Shown here: positions 1 to 11,231 of the stretch, one piece after another
Numbering within the stretch: position 1 is the first letter of the stretch
Layout: each line of letters opens with the position of its first letter
The notes under the pieces: model-generated
What the model saw: the letters and a program-made list of their open reading frames with translations, nothing else
The model's database searches: none
Told to the model about the DNA's origin: nothing
Position numbers and translations under genes: made by a program
Assembly: GCA_037044905.1 (NCBI GenBank)
Contig: JBAOKB010000020.1
Span: 1,612,001 to 1,676,000 of the forward strand
DNA: 64,000 nt
Direction of reading: 5' to 3'
From: Hortaea werneckii
Lineage: Eukaryota; Ascomycota; Dothideomycetes; Mycosphaerellales; Teratosphaeriaceae

Positions 1-1893
1 ATGGTGAGGGCACCTCAGCCTCTGATCTACCTCTTCCTTTTCGATGTCAGCTTCGCCGGCGTCACCAGCGGCCTGCTTGCCACAGCCGCTCGCTGTATAC
101 TTGAAAGCTTGGATCGGATACCGAACGCAGACCGGAGAACGCGCCTTGGCTTCATGGCAGTCGACAGCTCGCTACATTATTTCAGCATACCCCGTGATGG
201 TAGCGAAAACAACGACCCCAGAATGCTAGTAGTCTCAGACCTTGATGAGCCTTTCCTGCCGACGCCAGAGGACTTGCTTGTCAACCTGACCGAGTGTCGT
301 GCCAACATTGAGAACTTTCTGACCAAACTGCAAAGCATGTTCGCCAACACACAGAACGGCAGCTCAGCGATGGGCAGTGCATTGCGCGCGGGTCACAAGC
401 TCATCAGCCATGTCGGTGGCAAGATGACAGTGCTTTCTGCTAGTCTGCCGAATGTCGGCTACGGAAAACTTGACCCTAGGGAAGACAAAAAGCTCCTTGG
501 TACTTCGAAAGAGAGCTCGTTGCTGCAGACGCAGAATAGCTTTTACAAGAGCTTCGCCGTCGAGTGCAGCAAGACTCAGGTCAGCATTGACATGTTCCTG
601 TTCAGCGCCCAATACCAGGACGTCGCAAGCTTGAGCAATCTCCCGCGTTACACAGGTGGACAGACATACTTCTACCCGGCATGGAATGCCGCTAGAACAG
701 AAGACGCTATCAAATTCGCCACGGAATTCAGTGATTATCTGTCAGCCGAGATTGGCCTGGAAGCTGTGCTCCGTGTCCGTACTACGACCGGTCTCCGACC
801 AAGCGCTTTTTACGGAAACTTCTTCAACCGGTCAAGCGACCTGTGCGCTTTCCCAGCTATGCCTCGCGACCAGGCCTATGTCGTCGAGATTGCGATCGAC
901 GAGTCGGTCACCAAGGCTTTTGCTTGCTTGCAAGTCGGTGTGCTTCACACCACCTGCAATGGTGAGCGTAGAATCCGCGTCATGACGCTGTCAATCCCTA
1001 CAACCCAGAATCTGGCAGAAGTCTACGCGAGCGCAGATCAGCAGGCTATCACGGCCTACTTCTCGCACAAGGCTGTGGAGCGGGCCCTCTCTTCTGGCCT
1101 AGACGCTGCGAGAGATGCGGTGCAGGCCAAGATGGTTGAGCTGCTGCAGACGTACAAGAAGGAGCTCGGTGGTGGCAACATGGGTGGTGGCGGTTTGCAA
1201 TTCCCGGCTAACATGAGAGCGATGCCTATGCTGTTCTTGGGTCTTATGAAGAACGTGAGTGTTATCTTTGTCGTATCTCCCCTGGAATTCAAATGCTAAC
1301 TAAGTAAACAGCTTGGCCTCCGAAAGTCCGCTCAGATCCCGACAGACCTGCGTTCCGCCGCTCTCTGCATGCTCTCGACCCTTCCGCTCCCTCTCCTCAT
1401 GCAGTACATCTACCCACGCATGTACTCCCTGCACGACATGCCGGACGACGCCGGCCTGCCACACCCCGAAACCGGCGCCATCGTTATGCCATCCCCTCTC
1501 AACCTGACCTCGGCCAACATCGTCCCCTTCGGCCTCTACCTCATCGACGACGGCCAGACGCAATTCCTCTGGCTCGGCCGCGACGCCGTCCCCGCCCTCG
1601 TCGCCGACGTCTTCGGCACCGAGGACAAGAACCAGCTCAAGCAGGGCAAGACCAGCCTCCCCGTCATCGACAACGACATGAACGAGCGCGTCCGCGCCGT
1701 CGTGGAGAAGTCCCGCGACCACAAGGGTAAAGGCTGCGGCAGCATCGTCGTCCCGCCTCTGTACCTCATCCGGGAGGATGGCGAGCCGAGTCTGCGACTG
1801 TGGGCTCAGACGCTGTTGGTGGAGGACCGCGCCGATCAGGGGGTCAGCGGCGCGCAGTTCTTGGGTATGTTGAGGGAGAAGGTTCTCTCTTAG
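1..1893 (+). CDS. SEC24: Sec24-like COPII coat subunit, 3' part (5' end outside window)
   Basis: COPII inner-coat protein that selects cargo for vesicles leaving the endoplasmic reticulum, as a heterodimer with Sec23. The frame is open from base 1 and begins inside the trunk domain (YLFLFDVS..., then DSSLHYF and the GSALRAG helix). The beta-sandwich, helical and C-terminal gelsolin-like regions follow (FGLYLIDDGQTQFLWLGRDA, then PPLYLIRED). One intron at 1255-1311 (GTGAGT...CTAAC...CAG) joins the Lys-Asn of exon 1 to LGLRKSAQIP in phase 0. About 610 C-terminal residues are visible against roughly 900-1000 for a full Sec24, so the N-terminal Pro/Gln-rich part and zinc finger lie upstream. The ATG at base 1 is an internal Met. 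The gene converges on HIS7. Identity is confident from the ordered domains; paralogue assignment (Sec24 versus Sfb-type) is less so. Confidence 0.93.
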
Positions 1894-2371
1894 ATGATGA
1901 AGGATTTGTTGGGTTGGGTCGGAGCTTGGGGTTCGAGAGATGATGATGAAAGGGTTAGAGATTAGGATTAGCCAAGTTATCTGAAATTATTTTTGTTGCT
2001 TGATTGTGATGAGGGACCTTTCTGGTTTCTTTTGCTTCCTTTGTGCGCGGATGATCCCAAGATGTGTGCTGTCGTGAAAGTAGATGGGCATGGGTTTAGT
2101 GCGACGCGTCTCGATCCCTCGTTTTCACATGGTGGTCGCGAGAATGGCCAGTCTCCTGAAATAGGTAACATCACCGGAGATACATCGCAGCCTCACCGAC
2201 ATGTCATCAACGTTGGAGATACGAAGTACAATTTATGAGGAATAATTGACATTGCGAGCAACGCGCCATCTGTACTCATTGCCTGCTGGTCACTAACCGG
2301 CGTGGCTATAGAAAAACTGAAACTTCATTTCTTGAAAAGTCATCCGCGTTTTCAAGACCTACTCCAAAAGC
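1894..2371. other. Convergent 3' intergenic region, SEC24/HIS7
   Basis: This spacer lies between the stop codons of two convergent genes. It is AT-richer than its flanks and should hold both 3' UTRs and polyadenylation signals. I see no gene in it; the short open frames have no family resemblance. Confidence 0.6.
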
Positions 2372-4089
2372 CTATATGTCCTCCTCAAACTTCCTAACGC
2401 TAAGTCCCTTCTTCCCCAGCACCTCCTTGACCTGTCGCACCGTCCACTCGCCTCTGTGGAACATACCTGCGCCCAGAGCGGCATCTACAGGCGTCTCGTC
2501 GAAGACTTCGGCAAAGTGATCCGCATTCCCGGCACCGCTTGACGCAATGACCGGAATCCGGACGGCGGACTTGATACTCCGGATCAACTCGAGGTCAAAA
2601 CCGGAGTTCGTGCCGTCCTTGTCAATGCAGTTGAGTAGGATCTCGCCGCATCCCATGGCCTCGACGGCCGTGACGAGCTGGACGGCATCTAGGTCGGCGG
2701 TCTTCCGTCCGCCTTGGAGCGTGCATGCGTACCAGCAATATTCTTCCCCGTTGGGCCCAGGGGTAGAAGTCTTCAATGTGTGGTGCGTTGTCTCGCTCGG
2801 ATCTTTCACGTACACCCGCTTAGGATCGATGGAGACAACGACGGCTTGCGCGCCGTATGCCTCGGAGATAGTCTCGATCGCCGTCTTCCCGGTCAGTTTC
2901 CGCCCCGATGCGAAATACTCTTCCGCGGCGGTGACGGCGTCAGAGCCGATTGAGACTTTGTCGGCGCCGGACTTGAAGTACAGACTGGCGACTTCGAGGG
3001 CTGGACGCGTGGTGCCAGTCTCCGGGTCGACGGTATCCCGGATGCCGCCACCGATCGTCAGGGGGACGAACGTCGTAGCTGCGGTTTGGCGGAGAACTTC
3101 AAGCATAGGCAGATCCTTCAGTGGCGTGTCCCGGAACGAGGTAATGTTTAGGAATGTGACTTCGTCGGCGCCCTGTTCGTAGTACTGCTGCGCCTTCTGC
3201 ACCGGCTTGCCAAGATTCCGGACGTTCTTGTCGCCAGATTTGTCGCGGACGTCGTACTGGTCGCCTTTGGTGACCACAAGATCGCCTTGGTCGTTGCTCC
3301 GGACGTCGAGACATGCGATGATGCGTCGAGTGAGGCCATCTGCTGCTTTCGCGGTCCCGGCTGGTAAAGGCGCAGTCTTGCGGCCTTCGAGGAATGCCTT
3401 GATGACTCTCAAGCCTGCTGCGCCGGATTTTTCGGGGTGGAATTGTGTGGCCATGATGTTTTCGCGGGCAATCGCTCCGATGAATTCTTCCGAGCCATAC
3501 CGTGCTGTGGCAACCGTCCAGCCTTCCTTCTCAAGCTCACCAGGGTTGTAAGGGGCGGCGAAAGAGTGGACGTAGTAGTACTTAGAGTCTGGTCGCAATC
3601 CGTAGACGCTGACACCATCGCTTTCAGTTGTCGAAGACGTGCTTGCAGAGTTCCAACCAATGTGTGGTACACTCTTGTCTTCGTCCTTGAATCGACGAAG
3701 CTGGCCTTTGATTACACCGAGACCGGGGACGGAAGCGTTTTCGGTCGAGCCTTCGAACAAAGCTTGCAGACCGACACAGATGCCCATAAATGGCTTCCCA
3801 GACTCGATGTATGCTTTCACAGGTTCGACATAGCCGGCATTGGCGAATTGAGTCAGGCAGTGACCGAAGTGGCCAACGCCTGGCAATATAAGTTTCTACA
3901 CCACGCACATCTGTGTCAGCGATCAGTATGAGCGTGAAGGTATTTCGTCTGAACACTTGCACGCACCTCAGCTTTCGCCACCTGATCAGGTGAAGTGATC
4001 CATTCAACATCCCATCCTAGCTTCTCAATGGCGTTGACCAGAGAGCGGATGTTACCCGCCGCATAATCTAGCAAGTGGACAGTCGGCAT
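2372..4089 (-). CDS. HIS7: Bifunctional imidazole glycerol phosphate synthase (glutaminase + cyclase)
   Basis: Fifth step of histidine biosynthesis: converts PRFAR and glutamine to imidazole glycerol phosphate and AICAR. Two exons: 4089-3967 (41 codons from ATG, MPTVHLLDYAAGN) and 3895-2372, with a 71-bp intron between, giving 548 residues, close to the ~552 of yeast His7. The N-terminal class I glutaminase has the nucleophile motif GICVGLQALF and the TQFHPEKSG His-Glu pair. The C-terminal HisF barrel starts at IIACLDVRSNDQGDLVVTKG (catalytic Asp) and has LLNCIDKDGTNSGFD with the second catalytic Asp, followed by IPVIASSGAG. Exon 2 has no ATG near its start, so the short first exon is needed and supplies the N-terminal strand. 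It diverges from IMP3, and a consensus Gcn4-type site lies about 105 bp upstream of its ATG. Confidence 0.97.
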
Positions 4090-4191
4090 TTTGACGACTC
4101 AGCACTATCATAGAACAGCACTGAAGTTGCTTCTGTCCCTTGAATGCCTCCTTCTACCGCGTACTTGATCTTGCTATGTTGTCGATGGGCT

Positions 4192-4198
4192 TGAGTCA
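4192..4198. promoter_or_regulatory. Gcn4/CpcA-type general amino-acid control element
   Basis: TGAGTCA, a perfect match to the TGASTCA consensus of the bZIP activator Gcn4/Cpc1/CpcA, lies about 103 bp upstream of the HIS7 start. Histidine genes are classic targets of cross-pathway control in fungi, so position and gene type agree. The adjacent IMP3 could also be affected because the 252-bp promoter is shared. Confidence 0.65.
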
Positions 4199-4341
4199 AA
4201 TGTATGCCGGGGCATCTTCGGCATACTTTTTCTCTTCTGCTTACTCATCTTTCGAGCCTTCACATGCAAGCATCAGACTTCCCATCTGCGCAGATTTGTC
4301 CGCCATACCTGTACCATCCGTAACGACCTTGAATAGCCAGA

Positions 4342-4979
4342 ATGGTGCGCAAATTCAAGCATCATGAGCAGCGGCTGCTGCGTAAGGTTGACTTCGTCAA
4401 CTATCCGCAAGACTCCAATCACCGCGCTTCGGCCATTATCCGCCGGTATTCACTCTCCAACCCGGCCGACTATTCCTCCTACAACCGTCTGGCAGGATCT
4501 TTGCGCCAGCTTGCACACCGCATCGCTCTTTTGCCGCCAGAGAGCGCGTTTCGGAGGAAACATGAGGACATGCTGCTGGAGAAACTGAATGACATGGGGC
4601 TGTTGGGCATCGGTGGTGGTGGGAAGGGCAAACTCTCCGATGTCGAGAAGAAGATCACTGTGTCTGCGTTCTGTAGGAGACGACTGGGAGTGGTCATGAC
4701 GAGATTGAGGATGTCTGAGACCGTTTCGGCCGCCAACAAGTTCGTGGAGCAGGGACATGTGCGAGTGGGAACAGAGGTGGTTACGGATCCTGCATTTCTA
4801 GTTACAAGGTATGCTTTGCCTTCCTCCAGTGCTCAAAGAGAAGTTTGCTATAAGACCATGATGAAGCTAATAGTGTCACTAGAAACATGGAAGACTTCGT
4901 GACCTGGGTCGACTCCAGTAAGATCAAGAGGAACATCATGAAGTACCGCGACAAGTTGGACGATTTCGACCTGCTTTAG
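4342..4979 (+). CDS. IMP3: U3 small nucleolar ribonucleoprotein Imp3
   Basis: Component of the SSU processome; with Mpp10 and Imp4 it helps U3 snoRNA pair with pre-rRNA in the nucleolus. The sequence starts MVRKFKHHEQRLLRKVDF, the characteristic Imp3 N-terminus. It carries an S4 RNA-binding domain in the second half (RRLGVVMTRLRMSETVSAA, then FVEQGHVRVG). Exons are 4342-4808 and 4883-4979. The 74-bp intron splits an Arg codon (AG|A), and exon 2 encodes NMEDFVTWVDSSKIKRNIMKY ending in DLL. Total about 187 residues, close to the usual ~183. An apparent longer reading into the intron is not the product. It shares a short promoter with HIS7. Confidence 0.96.
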
Positions 4980-5312
4980 GAAAAAGGGCTTTTCTGCTTG
5001 CCATTTTGTAGTTGGTGGCGTTTTAGCGTGGCGTTCAAGGCAGGGATAGTCATGGAGGAAAGCAAGAAAATTGTACGATGCTCGGTGGTTCTTGCCGACG
5101 TTTGTTAGATGGAGATGGCATTCACATGTGTTCTCCTCAACATGCACTTCGATTGTCGATTGTCATGTGCAAGATATCCCTCGTGCTTGACATTAAAGCG
5201 GTGTCATTTTTAAGATCATTCGACATCCAAAGTCATTTATGCACTTGAAGACAAGGCTACATTTCTTTTCTTTGGAGCTCTTGCCGCTGGCCACACTTAC
5301 CGCCCTCCAAAT
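4980..5312. other. Intergenic region downstream of IMP3
   Basis: IMP3 3' UTR and possible leader of the doubtful reading frame that follows. No other feature is supported. Confidence 0.5.
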
Positions 5313-6122
5313 ATGGCGTCTTCACAGCCTTCGCAGGACGTCCAGTGCTCTTCGAGCTCCTCCACACAGCAGACCTTGGGTTCCGGAACAACGCAAAAGG
5401 ACAGTTTGACCCAGCCTCCATCGACTTACCTGCCACCATCATCGCACTACACCTACAAAAGTTCCCGTAAGATATACAACAGGAAATTAACTTCGCGCAA
5501 TCGCAATGGGGTGATGAAGCGTTATGGAGAGACCCAGTCCAAAGGTCGTCCAACCCACGTTGATCCTGCAAAGTTGAGCAAAACTTCATCGGTCCGGGTT
5601 ACCATCGACCAGCCGGCTAGAGACTGCCAGCCTCCGGGACAACAGACGATTCAAGCAGACGGCGATGGGCACGCTGTCGAAGGCGAAGGGTCTCGCCGCA
5701 AGAAGACCGAGGTCTTGGGTAAAGCACCAAAACCAACCGCCACCGCTCCTTCTTCGGCTGCTAGAACGCAGCACGCACGCAGCGCATCTGATATCCCATC
5801 AACTCATCCGCAGACGCTCTCGCCTAAACAAACAACCATCCCTCCATCTGCGCAGTCCGCGCATCAGCATCCGACCCAGCAAGAACGGGACCGTCAACAC
5901 TTACCACCACTGCTCCCTCTCGTCCTCCCCGTGCTCGACCCTAGCCTGCTGACATCCCCGACGCCCCTCGCTGGAGGCAAAGCGATCTCTGTCTTCGCAA
6001 ACGAGGTGGCCGGGCTCAACCCAAGCGTTCTCAGCCCCGTGCTTATGGCGAGAATGCCGTTTGGTGGGTGTATCGAGGTGGCTCGCCAGTATCCGCAGGA
6101 GAGTACGAGAGAGATGGAGTAG
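5313..6122 (+). CDS. Doubtful Ser/Gln/Pro-rich hypothetical protein
   Basis: A 269-codon frame from ATG to TAG encodes a low-complexity protein rich in Ser, Thr, Gln and Pro (SSSSSTQQTLGSG, a Lys/Arg patch YNRKLTSRNRNG, then a Pro/Gln/His tract). Its end is more ordered, LPLVLPVLDPSLL followed by AISVFANEVAGLNPSVL. No domain is recognised. Between about 5249 and 5467 another forward frame reads like folded protein (GVFTAFAGRPVLFELLHTAD, then DPASIDLPATIIALHLQKF) and ends at a GTAAGA that could be a splice donor. The true gene may therefore be spliced and use that frame. Treat both structures as unproven. Confidence 0.3.
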   Translation: MASSQPSQDVQCSSSSSTQQTLGSGTTQKDSLTQPPSTYLPPSSHYTYKSSRKIYNRKLTSRNRNGVMKRYGETQSKGRPTHVDPAKLSKTSSVRVTIDQPARDCQPPGQQTIQADGDGHAVEGEGSRRKKTEVLGKAPKPTATAPSSAARTQHARSASDIPSTHPQTLSPKQTTIPPSAQSAHQHPTQQERDRQHLPPLLPLVLPVLDPSLLTSPTPLAGGKAISVFANEVAGLNPSVLSPVLMARMPFGGCIEVARQYPQESTREME

Positions 6123-6632
6123 TGTAACGAGTTAGGGATCTTGGGTACAGCAAGGAGCTGCAGAAGAAATGTTGAGGGTAGGCGACGCGAGATCTCAAAA
6201 CGCTCAGACATGAAGTTAAGGCTAACGTCTGACGTGTAAGCTTGGTCACTTCCAGTGGTATGGTATACACGGGAAGCTAGAGTGGTTATTGTTCTGCTTG
6301 AAACTCGTAGTACATTGAGCAAGTGCACTGCAAAGGGTTATGTAACTTTTTGGCGATCTGCTTAAAAAACTCGAAACACATTACTGGTAATAACTCGCTC
6401 GTTCCGGCCACTCCGACGGTTAGGCCAAGCACACATCAAGTATCTTCTCACCGTCCTTCACGAGACGGTAAAGATTATGTCAAGAGCTTTCGGACCAGGG
6501 GGAAATTCCGAATGATGGCATGGCAATGAGCATAAGTGAGTCAGTCGGAATGACATTCAAAGGCCTTACGGGGTCGAAACAGAGTGACAGTTTAAGGACC
6601 TGTTTGCACCAAATCTTCTACACCAGGCTAGC
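6123..6632. other. Intergenic region
   Basis: Gap between the doubtful frame above and the 3' end of the deacetylase gene on the other strand. I see no gene or repeat in it. Confidence 0.5.
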
Positions 6633-7764
6633 TTACTCCTTCGTCTTCAACTTCAAATTCGGGTTCTCAAGCATGGCTCCCTTCTCCGCAGGCATCAGAG
6701 CGCCCTTAGGCGGCTGGTTCTTCGATTTGAAATCGTCACAGATCTGCTCCATGGTCTTCCACTCAACACCATCATGCGTATTGATGTACTCGATGATCCT
6801 GTAGAAAAGGTCAGCTCCTCACATCTAGAGACTTCTGGTGAGGATCGCACGCCATACCTTTCCAGCATGAACAGCCCGTGTGGATGCCCGCAGACGTCCG
6901 GGTGGACGGTTACAGGGAACACGAACTCTTCTTCTTCGCGGTAGAAGTAGTTGAACTGGTCTTTCCACAGGTCCTCAACGTCCCTCGGGTTGACCCAGCC
7001 GTGTGAGTTCGGGGCCTTTTTTATGAACATCATCTGCGGTTAAAAGTCAGCCATGGTACTCACTCTTCACGATATCTTCGATTATGTTTGCAACGCACGG
7101 GCGGGAGGTCATCGAGATACCAACTTGCTGGGATCTCACAGAGGCCCGTCATCTGTCCTGGCTCAAGCGGCGACATCCAATGGTTCGGGTGCTTCTTGTA
7201 ATCGATCGGGGTCCACTTGTCGCCCGTCCGGAGCCAGTAGCACTGGCAGTCATGATGGGAGAACGAGTGATCGTATTCCAACCCATAACGAAGCATCAGT
7301 TCAGCACCTTCCTGACTACTCTCCCACCACGGCGCCACTATACCCCGTGGTGGCTTGCCTCCCTGAAAGTCCTTGATGAGACGGTAGCATTTGTCCATGA
7401 TGGCCGTCTGCTGCTCTAAAGTCATGGCGATAGGGTTCTCATGGCTGTAACCGTGGAGGCCGATCTCATGGCCGGCATCGACGATCATGCGGCATTCCTC
7501 TGGGAAAGTCTCTAGACTGTGTCCTGGGATGAAGAAAGTCGTTTTGATGTTGTACTTGTCGAACAACTTTAGCATGCGGCAGACGCCAATGCTACCGGCG
7601 AAGAGGCCACGGGAGATGTCACTGGTACTGTCCTCGCCGCCGTAGGATCCGAGCCATCCTGCAACGGCGTCGATGTCGACTGATATGCAACACTGTACTT
7701 CTAATCATTCGTGTCAGCGGAAACCAGTAGCTGAAGCTGATGATAACGCACTTTTAGCTGGCAT
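6633..7764 (-). CDS. NodB-fold polysaccharide deacetylase / cyclic imidase-like hydrolase
   Basis: Member of the polysaccharide deacetylase superfamily, closest in memory to the branch with Helicobacter PgdA, PuuE-type allantoinases and bacterial cyclic imide hydrolase, rather than to secreted chitin deacetylases. Four exons: 7764-7752 (13 nt), 7700-7099, 7033-6858 and 6798-6633, giving 318 residues. Visible motifs are CCISVDIDAVAGWLGSYGG (the first Asp region), TTFFIPGHS, AGHEIGLHGYSHENP with the metal-binding His pair, and the active-site loop APWWES. There is no signal peptide, so the enzyme is probably cytosolic. The 13-nt first exon (MPAK plus one base) is required to give an ATG and joins in frame. 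It is divergent from a biotin carboxylase gene 727 bp away. Substrate is unknown: peptidoglycan-like, imide or ureide are all possible. Confidence 0.88.
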
Positions 7765-8491
7765 TGTGATACGATATGACTACTTCGTGGGAAGCTCAGC
7801 TATGATGGAGATGGGTGTTTGATCAAGATGTGAAGTACTACCAGGCAATCTAGAGAGCGCGATTATTTATCGCTCAGGCCAAAGCCAATGGCGGGGTCGG
7901 GATCATATGGAGAGTATGACGTTTTGTGAGGGGAGTCTGTTATCGGCGGACCGGCCAAGCTCCTCTGGCCATTGTCTCTCTCATGGAGCCGTTTGCAATA
8001 GAATCCACCTTCTCTTGTGGATCTAGTCGGGAATTGATGCAAAGTGTCGGACACTATGCGATATCATGATACTAAATGCTGGACCGACTTCCAAGGTCTT
8101 TGCTCCGAAATTCACACGCTGTCAACCTATCGCTCGCTACTGTGGCCTTAGTGAAGACCCGCGTGAGTGAAACGTAGACTGCAAAGCACATGCGGTGATG
8201 GGGAGCTTCATGTCTATGCAAGCAGTCTTCACTGAGACGGAGTGTAGACCAAGGGTGGACATCGAGCACTCCGAGATACTGAAAGTGTAAACTTCTCACC
8301 AAATGATGAGCCGAGGCAAGCGGACTCCGCAGACCTCACCTCTGTCCTGCTCAGACAGCTTTAGCTTCTTTTAGAGAACAACATTTCCTTCGTTTTTTAC
8401 AACCGGCCTTGAATCTAGCCATTACATTATTGCATCTAAATTTGAAACCAGACGCTTGAGCTTTTTTTACAGAATCGCCCTTTGAAGAGTC
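7765..8491. promoter_or_regulatory. Shared divergent promoter, deacetylase/biotin carboxylase
   Basis: A 727-bp spacer separates the two start codons. It contains three HGATAR-type sites read on the reverse strand (TTATCG at 7867-7872 and 7940-7945, CTATCG at 8127-8132), the core bound by nitrogen-regulatory GATA factors such as AreA. About two would be expected by chance in this length, so the support is weak. Only a shared regulatory region is inferred. Confidence 0.4.
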
Positions 8492-10558
8492 ATGTCATCA
8501 ATAAACCCACGACCTATCAAGCGGCTACTAGTCGCCAACCGGTATACCGTCCTCCCATCGGCAATCCAAATTGTCAGCTAACCTCATCTCAGAGGCGAAA
8601 TAGCCGCTCGCATCCTCTCATCCGCGCGCGAGCTCGACCTCAAAACCTACGCAGTCTACACCGACAACGACATTGGCCACATTTACAACGCGGCTCACGC
8701 CATCCGGCTGCAGTCGCCGGCATCTTATCTCAATATCTCAGAACTAGTCGATCTTGTCAAGCAGTATGGCATCGATGCTGTACACCCGGGCTACGGGTTT
8801 CTTTCGGAGTCCGCCGAGTTCGCACAGCAAATGGCAGAGGTCAACGTCATGGTAGTAGGCCCCGGGGCGAAGAACCTTAGCCGCACGGGGGATAAGCTGC
8901 AAGCTCGATTGCTAGCTGTGGAATGCAATGTACCTGTCCTACCAGCATTGACGGAACCGACTGGGAACGTCGACGCGGTTAAGTTGTTCGCGGAGAAGAA
9001 TGGTCTCCCCATCATGGTCAAAGCTGTCGATGGAGGCGGCGGGAGAGGCATCCGACTAATCAGAAGAATGGAAGATCTGCAGAGTTCGGTGACTAGAGCT
9101 GTGGAGGAGAGTCCGTCGAAACAGGTCTTTGCAGAGAAAGCTGCCGTCGACGGCTACCGGCATGTCGAAGTTCAGATTATCGGTGATGGGACCGGGGCCG
9201 TTCGTCATCTCTGGGAGAGGGAGTGTAGTATTCAAAGACGATATCAGAAGATCGTAGAGCTTGCTCCGAGTACTGCTACTGATCGGCGCGTTGTAGCGCC
9301 TGTGATTGAGGCTGCCGTACGTATGGCGGAGAAGGTAAGCAAGTGGAATGAAAGGTCTATTGCGTAATGATGCTGACAAGCGCAGGTAAAATATGCTTCT
9401 CTAGGGACGTTTGAGTTTCTCTTGAATCCGTCTTCCTCGGAATTCTTCTTTCTAGAAATCAACCCGCGATTACAGGTCGAGCACACCATTACCGAATCCA
9501 TCTGCTCCATAGATATCGTTAAGACCCAACTTGAACTTGCTCAAGGCGCTTCGATGGCGGAGGCGGGTCTGAATGACCTTCCATCGGATCCTATGCAGCC
9601 TCCGAAGATGCATTCAATACAGCTGAGAATCACTGCCGAAGACCCCGAGAAGAACTATTCTTTGAGCATTGGCAAGATCCAATCTTTCCACTTTCCGTCG
9701 GGACAAGGAATTCGAATCGACACGGCGCTAAATGGGGAAACACAGGCAGTCGTCAGTTCAGACTTCGATAGTGTCATCGCGAAGCTCATAGTTACTGCGA
9801 AATCTTGGCCGCAGGTCGTGAACAAAGCTCGGCGAGCGATTGAAGATGTGTCTGTGGTCGGTATCAATACCAACATCAGTCTATTGCGCGCGATCATGCA
9901 ACATCAAGATTTCCGTGCGGGTGCCTGCGATACGCAATGGCTTGAGGCGAAGCATCAAGAGCTTCTAGATTCCAGCCGCAAGCTCTCCGGCAATCACCAC
10001 GACCCCTTCCATGGAGTGGTATCATCGCAAACATCGGGATCAAAGACGTCAAGCGTGTCTTCTGCGGCGCCACTCTTCCGCAAAGACGACGCATGGGCTG
10101 TCACTCTCCGGCCTCTGGAATCGAAAGTTACCGATCAGCAGCCTCACCATCTTCAGCTCACAAGGGTCCTCCGCAACGACTTTCCGTCAACTTTCGCGGC
10201 CGACATTCTTTTCACGCGCCCAGGCGCCCAACCGGAGCCTTACAGTATCGATGTGCAGGCGACTTCGTCATCTGCTGGTGCGACATCATCACAGCATCGA
10301 CAAGGCAGCCGGTCAGATCCCACACATGTCATCTTGCCTATCTCTGGCAAATTAGTCGAGGTCCTGGTGGACGCTGGGGATGTTGTGAAGAAAGATGAAG
10401 CCATCTGTGTGGTGAAGCAGATGAAGATGGAGATTGAGATCCGCAGCCACAAGGCGGGGATGGTGACGTGGGTGACAGAGGCTGAGGACGATGAAGATGT
10501 AGCGGAGGGAATGCTTGCGGCTATTGTGGAGGATGAGAAGGCGCAGGCCAAGTTGTAA
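8492..10558 (+). CDS. Biotin carboxylase with C-terminal biotinyl domain, no carboxyltransferase
   Basis: ATP-dependent biotin carboxylase fused to a biotin carrier domain, 654 residues. Exons are 8492-8541, 8593-9334 and 9386-10558; the first encodes MSSINPRPIKRLLVANR and splits an Arg codon. The biotin carboxylase N-lobe has YGIDAVHPGYGFLSES. The ATP-grasp loop is VKAVDGGGGRGIRLI. The adenine/bicarbonate site reads CSIQRRYQKIVE, with Tyr where bacterial enzymes usually have His, and EINPRLQVEH is intact. The C-terminal lipoyl/biotinyl domain has VVKQMKMEIE, whose MKM Lys is the expected biotinylation site. The layout resembles 3-methylcrotonyl- or propionyl-CoA carboxylase alpha subunits, but the linker is low complexity and no beta subunit lies nearby. 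Which acceptor it carboxylates is unknown. Confidence 0.9.
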
Positions 10559-11231
10559 TATATGCCTTACGATGTGTGAGGAGTCGAAGATGATAAATGG
10601 ACGCTACCTTATCACTCTATACTAATCTTTCTCTACCATGCACATGTACACTGGAATGGTGCTGCCAGGTTGAAGGTGAAGAGAGGTAGAGTATCGCGCT
10701 TTGAGACACGCTAAAGTGTGGGGCACGTGCGTCAGGGCCGCAAGCGACAGCAGCGGCGGAGCGGGAGGCGCCGGACGCTAACTGGGGAGCTGGAGCTATA
10801 AAGTCACGCCTCCCCGCGTCAAAACAGTACGTGGGCCGCACACCAGAGAACGCCGGAAACGATCCAAACACGCGCCAACACACCTCCATCCACTCCCCCG
10901 AATCATCTCGCGCATTCGCCAAGCCTCGCCACTCCCCGAGACAGACCATTGGCCTACACATCGCGCCCATACCGCCGTTGCGACAAGATCAAAAGTGGGT
11001 GTGTGCCGCGTGAGCTTGCAGAAAGAGAGAGCCCGCCTACCTCTGTTGCATCCAAAAGCATCTGGCAGTAGTAATCCTGCGATCGGCTTCGTAGATGAAT
11101 GTGCCTCTTGCGTGACATGTAGCCTGCTTTCCCACGAGCTCTGTACCACTACCACTTCCATCCACCCTCAGTAAAGATCCGGCCCACCGTATCATGTGAA
11201 AGGCGTGCAAACGCGACTACATTCCATCCCA
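10559..11231. promoter_or_regulatory. FCP1 upstream region with TATA-like element
   Basis: Holds the 3' UTR of the carboxylase and the FCP1 promoter. TATAAAG occurs at 10797-10803, followed by a C/A-rich, T-poor stretch typical of a fungal transcription start and leader. The element is about 430 bp from the FCP1 ATG, so a long 5' UTR or a leader intron is implied. No other gene is visible. Confidence 0.4.
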
